Below, piece after piece: positions 1 to 8,300 of a DNA stretch of 33,724 nt. The stretch is from JAUVIB01 sp964424545. GTDB taxonomy: Bacteria; Calditrichota; Calditrichia; Calditrichales; Calditrichaceae. A program made the position numbers and the translations under genes. The DNA lies in contig CAYRJN010000013.1 in NCBI GenBank assembly GCA_964424545.1, positions 1 to 33,724 on the forward strand, read 5' to 3'. How positions within the stretch are numbered: position 1 is the stretch's first letter; each line of letters begins with the position of its first letter. The notes under the pieces were generated by a model. It had not been told where the DNA came from. It made no database searches and worked only from the letters and a program-made list of their open reading frames with translations.

Positions 1-1
1 C

Positions 2-1123
2 CGCGGCGCCGGTTTGGGCGGGGGACACGACGAGCGCGAACAGACGCTGAATCAGTTGCTGGTAGAAATGGACGGTTTTGATACCCATGAAGGCGTTATC
101 CTGATTGCGGCCACCAATCGGCCCGACGTTCTCGATGCGGCTTTGCTTAGACCCGGACGATTTGACCGCCAAATTGTGGTGGACAGTCCCGATGTACGCG
201 GCAGGGAAGGTATCTTAAAAGTACACACGAGAAAAGTGCCTTTGGCGAAGTCGGTCGATTTGGAAGCGCTTGCTAAGGGCACCCCGGGACTTTCGGGAGC
301 GGATATCGCCAACCTTGTTAACGAAGCGGCCTTGCTCGCAGCGCGGCGTAATAAGAAAAAAGTCGGCATGGACGATTTTGAAGAGGCCAAAGATAAAATA
401 ATGATGGGTATGGAGCGTAAATCCATGCTCATATCGGAAGAAGAGAAAAAAACTACGGCGTATCACGAATCCGGTCATGTGCTGGTTGCCAAAATGATCC
501 CCGGAACCGATCCGGTGCATAAAGTGACGATTATACCGCGCGGCAGGGCGCTGGGCGTAACGGCTTATCTGCCCATCGATGAGAAACATAATTATTCCAA
601 AGAATATTTGGAAGGCATGCTGGCGCAGCTTCTCGGCGGCAGGGCGGCGGAAGAGATCGTTTTTAATCAATTAACGACCGGCGCCGGAAATGATATTGAA
701 CGCGCTACCAATATCGCGCGTAAAATGGTTTGCGAATGGGGGATGAGCAAAAATCTCGGGCCGATTACATTTGGCAAAAAGGATCAGGAGATTTTTCTCG
801 GTAGAGAGATCGCTCAACATCGCGATTACAGCGAAGATACGGCTATCGCCATTGATAAGGAAGTTCGCAGAATTGTTAATGAAGCGCAGGAACGCGCCAA
901 GAAAATCTTAAACGATAATATTGATAAGTTGCATATACTGGCTGAAGCTTTATTGAAATATGAATTGCTCGACGGCGAGCAGATCGATAAAATTTTAAAA
1001 GGCGAGAATATTGACGCCGCCGCCTTTACCAGTCCCAAAGTCAAAAAAGAGACAAAAGATAAGAAAGAAAAAAAACCGAAAACGCGAAGAACGCGTAAGA
1101 AAAAAACAGACGAAGATAGTTAA
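2..1123 (+). CDS. ftsH: ATP-dependent zinc metalloprotease FtsH, C-terminal part (5'-truncated by the window edge)
   Basis: FtsH is a membrane-anchored AAA+ protease that degrades membrane and short-lived cytosolic proteins. The frame is open from base 2, and the residues before the first possible start (RGAGLGGGHDEREQTLNQLL) already match FtsH just after Walker B, so the TTG at 14 is not the true start; the N-terminal membrane segments and Walker A lie outside the window. Visible are the AAA second region of homology (AATNRPDVLDAALLRPGRFD, about 107-165), the zinc motif HESGH (codons 464-478) and the third zinc ligand Asp in TTGAGNDIERA (codon 692-694), so the protease site is intact. The C-terminus is a Lys/Arg-rich tail of about 30 residues (KKEKKPKTRRTRKKK), longer and more basic than in many homologues. 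A long inverted repeat follows the stop directly. The identity is certain. Confidence 0.97.
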   Translation, partial: RGAGLGGGHDEREQTLNQLLVEMDGFDTHEGVILIAATNRPDVLDAALLRPGRFDRQIVVDSPDVRGREGILKVHTRKVPLAKSVDLEALAKGTPGLSGADIANLVNEAALLAARRNKKKVGMDDFEEAKDKIMMGMERKSMLISEEEKKTTAYHESGHVLVAKMIPGTDPVHKVTIIPRGRALGVTAYLPIDEKHNYSKEYLEGMLAQLLGGRAAEEIVFNQLTTGAGNDIERATNIARKMVCEWGMSKNLGPITFGKKDQEIFLGREIAQHRDYSEDTAIAIDKEVRRIVNEAQERAKKILNDNIDKLHILAEALLKYELLDGEQIDKILKGENIDAAAFTSPKVKKETKDKKEKKPKTRRTRKKKTDEDS

Positions 1124-1202
1124 GAACACAGCCTCGCAAATTAATTGATTAAAGCGGTCTATTTGTGTAATTCAGCATTAATCAATTTGTAAAACTATGT
1201 TC
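1124..1202. repeat. Imperfect inverted repeat directly after the ftsH stop
   Basis: The inner arms aattgattaa (1143-1152) and ttaatcaatt (1178-1187) are perfectly complementary. The outer arms gaacacag (1124-1131) and ctatgttc (1195-1202) pair with one wobble, giving a stem of roughly 25 bp with a small bulge and a 25-nt loop. No T-run follows, so it is not a textbook intrinsic terminator. It could be a 3'-end mRNA structure of ftsH or a remnant of a small palindromic element. Confidence 0.6.
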
Positions 1203-1263
1203 TTAAAGAGCTTTATCGCCATTTGTTTGAATCTTGAATGATGAAAAAACAGGATAAATAAAT

Positions 1264-2835
1264 ATGGGTAAAATATTGGAGTTCATTTCGGGGGGTATTC
1301 CGGGTGGCGTTTATATCCTTTTTTTTGTTCTGCTGGCCGTGCAGCTAACCATAGTAAATCTTAAAAGATCCGGCTTAGTCGGGAAGAAAGAGGGGTTGAA
1401 AAAACAGCTTATATACGGCCTTTCCATAATTCTTATTTATATTATTTTGTGGTTTGCTTTCAGGCCGCCCCTGCCGCGCATCCGCGTAATCGTATTACCG
1501 TCCAAAGAGGGCAATCTGTTTAAATTGAATGATAAAAGCGTCCTTTTTGCTGAGCTTGTCGACCGAGCCGCTTTAAATAATCAAGGGAAAAGATATTTAA
1601 TTCACCGTTGGCCGTGGCTTTACGAAACGGTCGGCGCCAATTCGGTTAACGATTACCGCGTTTGGTTAAACTGCGCCAAACGAATGCAGCCGGGTCTTAT
1701 CATTGAAAGTTCCTATCAGGGTGACGGATCTCTTAAATGCAGCCTAATTCGCTTAAATAAAAATTCCGGTAAACCGATTGTTTTCAATGGAAAACTTGTG
1801 GAAATATTACATCGCATAAATGATGAACTTGATCTCTTTAAGGAATACAGACGGCCGGCGGAAATTCAAATGCAATACTTAACGGCCGAATTGGCTTTTC
1901 TTGCCGACAGCTTGGATAAGGTCGGAAAACTGCTTGAAGGCAGAGACGATCCTTATGCCGTTGAACTGCGCGCCGCCGCTCTCGTTAAAAAAGGGCGCCG
2001 AATGAAAATCGACCGCGAAAGAGCAAAATATACTAAAATTGTTAATCCCGATTTGGATAAAGCCAGAAAGATGCTCTACTCTTTAATAAAAAAACGGCAG
2101 GACAGCGGTGAAACGGCCTATTTACTGGGACGTATATCCCAATGGGAAGAAAAGTTTGAAGACGCCAATACCTTTTTGAAAAAAGCCTTATCCGACGATC
2201 CTTATAACAGCCGCATATATTATGCCATCAGCTTCTTATTGAGCAGCCGCTTTAAAGAGCTCGGTTTTGAACGGCGCGATGAGATTCTTGAAAAAGCGAT
2301 TTATTTGGATCCCGGCTATCGCGCGGCCGTTTTGGAGCTGGCGCAGCAATATTATCAAAGCAGCTCCGGCTCGCCTTCGAGCGCCGGCATTACCAAAGCT
2401 ATGGAAACCGTCCGCCGATATTTGGGCATCAAGCCAAACGATCCGGTGGTTTTGAGCGCCCTCGCCTCCATTTTGACCAAAACCAAAAAACTCGACCAAG
2501 CGTTGGCGATTTATAAGGAACTGCAAAAACGTTTTCCCGATGATTCCAACAGCTACTACGATATCGGCACGGTTCTGTTCTATAAAAGAAAATATCGTCA
2601 GGCTTTAAATAATTTTCTAAAGGCTATTAAGATTGATCAAAACCTGGATTCTTATTTGATGGCCGGTTTTAGCTATCGCAAACTTGGAATAACCGATTCG
2701 GCGCTCTATTATTACCGTGAACGAATACGCAGAAAAACAGGCGACGACGATGTATATGCGGCGGAAGCGATGAAAGGTATTCGCGCTATTTTGCAAGAGG
2801 AGAATAAAGGGAAAAATAAGAAAAATGAAAAGTAG
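1264..2835 (+). CDS. Membrane-anchored tetratricopeptide-repeat protein
   Basis: The 523-aa protein has two hydrophobic segments at the N-terminus (about residues 13-35 and 48-67), then a globular domain of about 120 residues (starting RIRVIVLPSKEG) that I do not recognise with confidence; it loosely resembles the TolB-like or adenylate-cyclase-associated domains that often precede TPRs. From about residue 195 to the end the sequence is helical repeats with TPR hallmarks, for example SYYDIGTVLFYKRKYRQALN near the C-terminus. The tail is Lys/Asn-rich. The ATG has an AGGA (1251-1254) 9 nt upstream. It overlaps the downstream folP start by 11 bp, so the two are translationally coupled. The role is probably as a scaffold or assembly protein at the inner membrane; no enzymatic motif is visible and I assign no specific function. 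Confidence 0.85.
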   Translation: MGKILEFISGGIPGGVYILFFVLLAVQLTIVNLKRSGLVGKKEGLKKQLIYGLSIILIYIILWFAFRPPLPRIRVIVLPSKEGNLFKLNDKSVLFAELVDRAALNNQGKRYLIHRWPWLYETVGANSVNDYRVWLNCAKRMQPGLIIESSYQGDGSLKCSLIRLNKNSGKPIVFNGKLVEILHRINDELDLFKEYRRPAEIQMQYLTAELAFLADSLDKVGKLLEGRDDPYAVELRAAALVKKGRRMKIDRERAKYTKIVNPDLDKARKMLYSLIKKRQDSGETAYLLGRISQWEEKFEDANTFLKKALSDDPYNSRIYYAISFLLSSRFKELGFERRDEILEKAIYLDPGYRAAVLELAQQYYQSSSGSPSSAGITKAMETVRRYLGIKPNDPVVLSALASILTKTKKLDQALAIYKELQKRFPDDSNSYYDIGTVLFYKRKYRQALNNFLKAIKIDQNLDSYLMAGFSYRKLGITDSALYYYRERIRRKTGDDDVYAAEAMKGIRAILQEENKGKNKKNEK

Positions 2836-3967
2836 GGCGCTTGCTCTTTGTAAAAGCAGGGTTGATGAAATTATTAATAAGTATGATCTTGAATATACGC
2901 TCAATCTTGCGCATAAATTTTTATTCGAATTAAGCGAATTATCCGACCGACAAATAAAATTGCTTGAACGCTCCGCGCAAACTTTTAACATCCATAAGAC
3001 AAAATATTCCCGTACTTTACTGGTCGTTGCGAACGACCTTAATAAATCGCCCGATTTTAGCGGCGATGAATCGTTGGCTTCTTTTGGGAGTCGTATAAAA
3101 CAATTTTTCTCCGCTCCCGTAAAACCGGTTTGGAAATTGAGAAAAGGCCGCCTTGATTTTAACGACGCGCCAGTTGTCATGGGTATCCTTAACGTTACGC
3201 CCGATTCGTTTTATGACGGGGCAAAATATAACCGCGTTGATAAAGCGGTGCGGCATGCGCTGGATATGGTCGAAAAAGGCGCTCGAATAATTGATATCGG
3301 GGGCGAATCCACGCGTCCCGGCGCCGAGGCGGTTCCTTTGGATGAAGAGCTGCGACGGGTTGTTCCCGTAATAAAAGAGATTGCTTCGCAGAGCGATGTT
3401 TTAATTTCCGTTGATACATATAAAAGCAGAGTCGCTCAGGCGGCGCTCGACGCCGGCGCCGATATGGTAAACGATATCAGCGGCGGCGCTTTTGATAAAA
3501 ATATGATCCCCTTAATTGCAGCGTATCAATGCCCCTATATTATTATGCATATCAAAGGCGAACCGAAAAATATGCAGCAAAATCCTCGTTATGACGATGT
3601 TTTGCGGGATATCTATTTCTATTTTGATGAAAAAATAAAACAATTGACGGAAAAAGGAATTAAAAATATCGTTATCGATCCGGGAATCGGTTTCGGCAAA
3701 CGGTTACAGGATAATTTGCATTTGATCCGCGATTTGCAGGATTTTACTTTTTTAAATCATCCTATTCTTGTGGGCGCCTCCCGCAAATCCATGATCGGCA
3801 TGGTGTTGGATATGCAGAAAGAAGATCGTTTATACGGTTCGCTCGCCGTTCATCTGCAGGCTGTAATCAACGGCGCCGATATCATCCGCACACATGACGT
3901 TAAAGCGACTAATGAAACGTTGCAAATGTTCAAAGCTGTTGATAATCCCCTTAATTGGTTAAGCTGA
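2825..3967 (+). CDS. folP: Dihydropteroate synthase with N-terminal extension
   Basis: This enzyme condenses p-aminobenzoate with hydroxymethyl-dihydropterin diphosphate in folate synthesis (cytosol). The TIM-barrel core begins near residue 115 and carries the family motifs: GILNVTPDSFYDGAKY (N123 region), IIDIGGESTRPGA, ISVDTYKSRVA, DISGGAFD, YIIMHIKGEP, VIDPGIGFGK, GASRKSMIG and the closing RTHDVKATNET. At 380 aa it is about 100 residues longer than the usual 270-285 aa form. The surplus is an N-terminal helical segment (residues 1 to about 112) without recognisable motif; extended DHPS forms of this kind exist in other bacteria. The ATG overlaps the TPR gene stop by 11 bp, and the purine-rich AAGGG near 2807-2811 lies within the upstream gene. 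The next gene is cdaA, an association also seen in Bacteroidota-type genomes. Confidence 0.95.
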   Translation: MKSRALALCKSRVDEIINKYDLEYTLNLAHKFLFELSELSDRQIKLLERSAQTFNIHKTKYSRTLLVVANDLNKSPDFSGDESLASFGSRIKQFFSAPVKPVWKLRKGRLDFNDAPVVMGILNVTPDSFYDGAKYNRVDKAVRHALDMVEKGARIIDIGGESTRPGAEAVPLDEELRRVVPVIKEIASQSDVLISVDTYKSRVAQAALDAGADMVNDISGGAFDKNMIPLIAAYQCPYIIMHIKGEPKNMQQNPRYDDVLRDIYFYFDEKIKQLTEKGIKNIVIDPGIGFGKRLQDNLHLIRDLQDFTFLNHPILVGASRKSMIGMVLDMQKEDRLYGSLAVHLQAVINGADIIRTHDVKATNETLQMFKAVDNPLNWLS

Positions 3968-4448
3968 TTAACAGCGAAACGGTTTTCCGTCCATTTTCCT
4001 TGAAAAAGAGAAAGAGAAAATCCGTATTGTCATGGCAAGCGACGCCGGAGCGTGGCAATCTTCTAAATGGCAGCCAAGGACTGCCGCGCTTCACTATGTT
4101 TCGCTCGCAATGACGGATAGGTTGTTCTTATTCCGATTTGCGTAACCAAAATGAATGAGGCTGCCGCTCCGGAGTTATTTTTATGGCGTTATCCGCTTGA
4201 TAATGATTGGGCCGGGGCCCTTAATAAACGGAGAGTGTGGGCAACTCCCGCGCTGAATGGCGGATTCCTTCACAAAAATTGATTGTAAATTAACGAAAAA
4301 AGGGAATAAATTGTGATATTCGTCAAATTCGTAAAAAAAAGACTTGAATTTTATATATTTTTTTCTAATTTAATCGCTGAAACAGCTTTTGCATAATAGC
4401 GTTAGTTAAATTATACCATACTTTGTCGTAACTATTGCGGATATTTTA
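3968..4448. other. 481-bp spacer between folP and cdaA
   Basis: No open reading frame of credible coding character is seen on either strand. The spacer holds the palindromic repeat at 4029-4114 and, further on, a short self-complementary stretch ctccggag near 4170 embedded in a GC-rich segment resembling other dispersed small repeats. An AT-rich stretch follows (about 4310-4440), with a TTGAAT at 4344-4349 and T-rich sequence after it that may hold the cdaA promoter. I cannot fix a -10 box. Confidence 0.5.
4029..4114. repeat. Palindromic dispersed repeat (gtcat...atgac type), imperfect
   Basis: The 86-bp element starts gtcatggcaagcgac and ends cgctcgcaatgac, and its halves are imperfect reverse complements: left arm agcgtggcaatc against right arm gactgccgcgct. 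This is the pattern of the abundant non-coding palindromes (consensus like gtcattgcgagcg...cgctcgcaatgac) found between genes in many bacterial and metagenomic genomes. The two arms have diverged, so this copy looks old and immobile. Confidence 0.7.
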
Positions 4449-5252
4449 ATGCTTTTCAAGATTGGTTTCTTGCCAATAACGTTCATTGACGTGATAGACG
4501 TACTGATTGTAAGCGGGATGTTTTATTACCTTTATCTGTTTTTAAAGGGAAGCGTGGCTATTCGCATGATCATCGGCTTATTGGTGATACTTTTTGTCTC
4601 GGTGATCGGCGAGATATTTAACATGAGCGCGCTGTCCTGGATTATGTCCAGTTTAAAAACGGTATGGGTGCTGGCCTTTGTGATCGTTTTCCAGCCCGAA
4701 TTGCGCAGGCTGTTGATTTTTATCGGACAAAATCCCATTGTACGCCGTTTTATGCGCGTAGGCGATTTAAAGTTCATCGATTACATCATGGAGGCGACGT
4801 TAGAGCTTTCCAAAAAGAATTTCGGAGCATTGATTGTGGTGGCGCGCGATATGAGTCTGAAATCCATTGTGGAAACGGGCGTTACATTGCAGGCGCAAAT
4901 ATCGACGCAGCTGATCGCGTCGGTGTTTAATCCCCGTTCGCCCATGCACGACGGCGCGCTGGTGATTCAGAGCGATGTGGTGTTGGCCGCGCAGTGCATT
5001 TTACCGTTGTCTCAAAATCCGGATATTGATCCGGCGCTCGGTACGCGTCATCGCGCCGGTTTGGGGCTTTCCGAACAATCGGACGCCTTCGTTATTATCG
5101 TTTCGGAGGAGACGGGAATGATCTCCTATGCGGAAAACGGCAAGTTGGTGCGCGGCTTAACGGAGTCGCTGCTAAGAAAGAAGTTAGACGATATATACTC
5201 GGCCAAGCCGAGAGAAAAAAAGTTTGTTTTTAACTTTGCATCTAATGTCTGA
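4449..5252 (+). CDS. cdaA: Diadenylate cyclase CdaA (c-di-AMP synthase), membrane-bound
   Basis: CdaA makes the second messenger c-di-AMP from two ATP at the cytosolic face of the inner membrane, and c-di-AMP typically controls potassium, osmolyte and cell-wall homeostasis. The 267-aa length is typical. Three hydrophobic segments are visible (about residues 10-32, 36-56 and 64-85), the last ending in FQPELRRLLIFIG, a family hallmark. The DAC domain (about 105-235) has both catalytic motifs: DGALVI (D168-G169-A170) and GTRHRAGLGLSE (R200-H201-R202). No regulatory CdaR (YbbR) gene follows in this window, whereas in Firmicutes cdaR usually does. The start at 4449 gives a complete first membrane helix; the ribosome-binding site is weak (gcgga near 4437-4441). 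The downstream neighbour is an unrelated surface protein with its own promoter. Confidence 0.95.
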   Translation: MLFKIGFLPITFIDVIDVLIVSGMFYYLYLFLKGSVAIRMIIGLLVILFVSVIGEIFNMSALSWIMSSLKTVWVLAFVIVFQPELRRLLIFIGQNPIVRRFMRVGDLKFIDYIMEATLELSKKNFGALIVVARDMSLKSIVETGVTLQAQISTQLIASVFNPRSPMHDGALVIQSDVVLAAQCILPLSQNPDIDPALGTRHRAGLGLSEQSDAFVIIVSEETGMISYAENGKLVRGLTESLLRKKLDDIYSAKPREKKFVFNFASNV

Positions 5253-5280
5253 TTTTTGTAGTTTACACATATTTCACAAT

Positions 5281-5311
5281 TTGAATTAAACATAAGATAA
5301 AAATATATAAT
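5281..5311 (+). promoter_or_regulatory. Candidate sigma70-type promoter for the surface-protein gene
   Basis: A perfect TATAAT is at 5306-5311, with TTGAAT at 5281-5286 as a possible -35 box (19-bp spacer, slightly long). Transcription would start near 5318, leaving a leader of about 55 nt that contains a small hairpin (aaggta 5312-5317 with tacctt 5330-5335) ahead of a strong GGAGG at 5363-5367. This is a prediction from sequence only. Confidence 0.45.
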
Positions 5312-5373
5312 AAGGTAGTCAGAAGAGAATACCTTTCGGCTGAATTTTATTACCGCCTACTTGGAGGGAAAAT

Positions 5374-8300
5374 ATGTCTGTTTATACACAAAGCAAAAAG
5401 TTTAATATCATGTGGGTAGTTGTGTTTTTATTAAGCGTCGCAATTATCGGGGTTAACGCTACAACATATTATTCGCAATCTACAGGTAATTTTGATGCTT
5501 CGAATATATGGAACACTGCGTCCGATGGTAGCGGTTCGTCTTATACTGCTTCTGCTGCGGATCAAAGTTCCCATGATTTTATTATTCAGTCAGGGAATAC
5601 AATTACTCTAGCCCAGGATAATACGCAAGTGGGTAGCCTGACTATAAACTCAGGCGGTACTTTTGCAATGAGTAGTAATGGTTATACATTTGTTTGCGGG
5701 GCACTTAGTGTTGATGGTACTTTTAGTGGCGGAGATGGTACTGTACACTATTATCTTGGAGCAAGCGCTAATTTTAATATTTCAACAAATTTGACGATTT
5801 ACAATTTGATTATTGATGGTGCAACATTTGGTGGGACTAAAACACTAACGTTAACGCGCTCTTCTGGAACTTCTACCTATACTCTTACTATCTCAAATGA
5901 ATTGAAGTTGATTAATAAGGGTGGATTTGCCGTCGGAGCTAATACTGCCATTGTTTATAGTGCAGCTACATTAACATTTGCAAATGGAGCTGATTACACA
6001 ATACAAGGCGAATGGCCGGCAAGCAATGGGCCTGACAATGTTATATTTAATACATCAAATACAGTTACCTACAATTTAAGTACAAGTGTTTCTGCAAATA
6101 ATATAACCCTTGACGGCGGCGGGAATTTCACTATAAATAATTCATCGGCTACCGTTACGGTTAACGCGCTTTTAACAAGAAAGACAGGAAGTATTACCGT
6201 TACAAGCGGTACGCTTGCCTATAGCACAGCCGAGCTCGCTTATACTTCAGATGCTGATGTAACAATTGGCGATGAATGGGTTACCGGAAGCGGAGCGCCT
6301 CAAGATGTTACCATCACTATTACAAACGACGGTATTTTATCAGGAAGTGCAAGTTATAGTGTTGCAAGAAATTTAGATTTTAATGTGGGTAGTTTGAATC
6401 TTGGTACTGGACATAGTTTAACGGTTCTCGGTAATATTACAGGAAGTACAATTTCAGGTACATCTACAATTAATGACAATACAACGCTTGTGATAGGGAA
6501 TGGCGCGACTGGAAATTCTTATGCACAATCTATAACAGGGTCAATCACATTAAATAAATTAACTATTGATAAAAGAAACGGAACAAGTACCGCGGCAAAT
6601 ACAGTAAGTTTATCAGGAACGGGTGGATTAACATTTACCGCTAATAGTACTTTGCAAATTAATAATGGTGTATTAAATTTTGCGGGGAAAACGGTAGATG
6701 TCACAACTGCATCCAATACATTAAATATTGCATCCACGGGGACGTTAAGAACCGGCGGTACCTCTTTATCAGGTTTTGAGACAATTTCCGCTTCAAGCGG
6801 TACAATCGTATTTGACGGCTCATCCAGCGCTGAAACAGCTCCGGTTTTGACGGTTGGAACTTTGACAATTAATAACGGTTCCGGTGTCAACTTGTCAGTC
6901 GGTACGACAACCGTTAATACAGCGTTGACTTTAACGAGCGGATTGTTAACAACTTCGTCCGGAAACATACTTGTCGTAGGTACCTCAACGGTTACGGGCA
7001 GCGCCAGCAGCTATGTAAACGGGCCATTACGCATGACTATAAACGACGCCAATGCACATACTTTTCCCATCGGCGTTACCGGTAAGTATCGTCCGGCGAC
7101 TTTTCAATACTCTGATTTTACCGGCGGTTCAAATGAAGTGCTTGAGATGCAATATGTGGCGAGCGATCCGGGCGGCACGGCGCCTTCCGGCATATCGACC
7201 ATTTCCAGCGCCGGCCATTATACGCTAAAACATATCAGCGGCACAGCGCCAAGCTCGGTGACGCATAACTTAACATTACGCTATACCGATACCGGTTTTT
7301 CGCCTGAGTCGCGTAACCGAATTCTCGTGCAAAACAGCGCCACGCCGACCTATACGGTTCCAAGTTCACAATCGCAGAATGAAACGAATGACGACGTCAC
7401 GGCCACGGGCATTACGGCTTTGCCTACCAATGACGGTAAACTGGCTTTCGGCGCCGGCGGCGCTACGGTTACGGCTCAAGCTACGGGTAATTGGAATACG
7501 GCCGCTACATGGGATATCAACAGCGTTCCCACGTCCAGCGACGATGTGGTTATAGGAAGTTATACGGTAACGGTTCAATCAGGGAATACGGCTTCCGCAA
7601 ACTCTTTAACACTGAATAACGGCGCGAGGTTAATTCTCGCTAATGCGGCGCCCGGTATCGGATTCCAGGGTACGACAAATTGGGATGCGACACAGACAAC
7701 AATAAACAGCGGTTCGACTGTTGAATATCAAGCCGGAAGGGTTAATGTTGACGCATACGCCGATTTGACGATTAATGGCGCCGGAGCTTCGAATGGTTCG
7801 GGTACGATTACGGTAAGTGGAAATTTGATAAAAAATAGTGGTACGGCCTTTACTGCCAGTCATGATATTATTGTTAGCGGGACGTATACCAACACGCTCG
7901 GAGATATGACGTTTACATCAAGCACATCCAATCGAATAGACGGAAATGTAACCCTGACATCCGGGACAGTAAGCGGGACGTTGGATTTAAATTCCGCGAT
8001 TATTACCATAAACGGCGGGAGTTTCGGCGGAACGGTTACCTTGTCGGGAACAGGAGTACAGACAATAAATGGATCGGGGTCGCCCTCTTTTGCCAATTTG
8101 ACAATTAATAACGCCAATGGAATAACCATAAGTACGGCAACAAGCGTTAGTGGGACTTTAACATTAACAAGTGGACTAGTTAATACCTCTTCCGCTTTGT
8201 TAACCTTAGGTTCTGGGGCATCAGTAAGCGGCGGTAGTGCTACAAGTTTTATAAACGGACCGATGGCGCATACGGGAACGACAGGGACAAAAGTTTTCCC

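Noticed and set aside
14..16. TTG at 14 as the start of an FtsH-like protein
   Set aside because: The frame is open to base 2 and the codons before it already encode conserved FtsH residues (RGAG); the gene is simply cut by the window edge.
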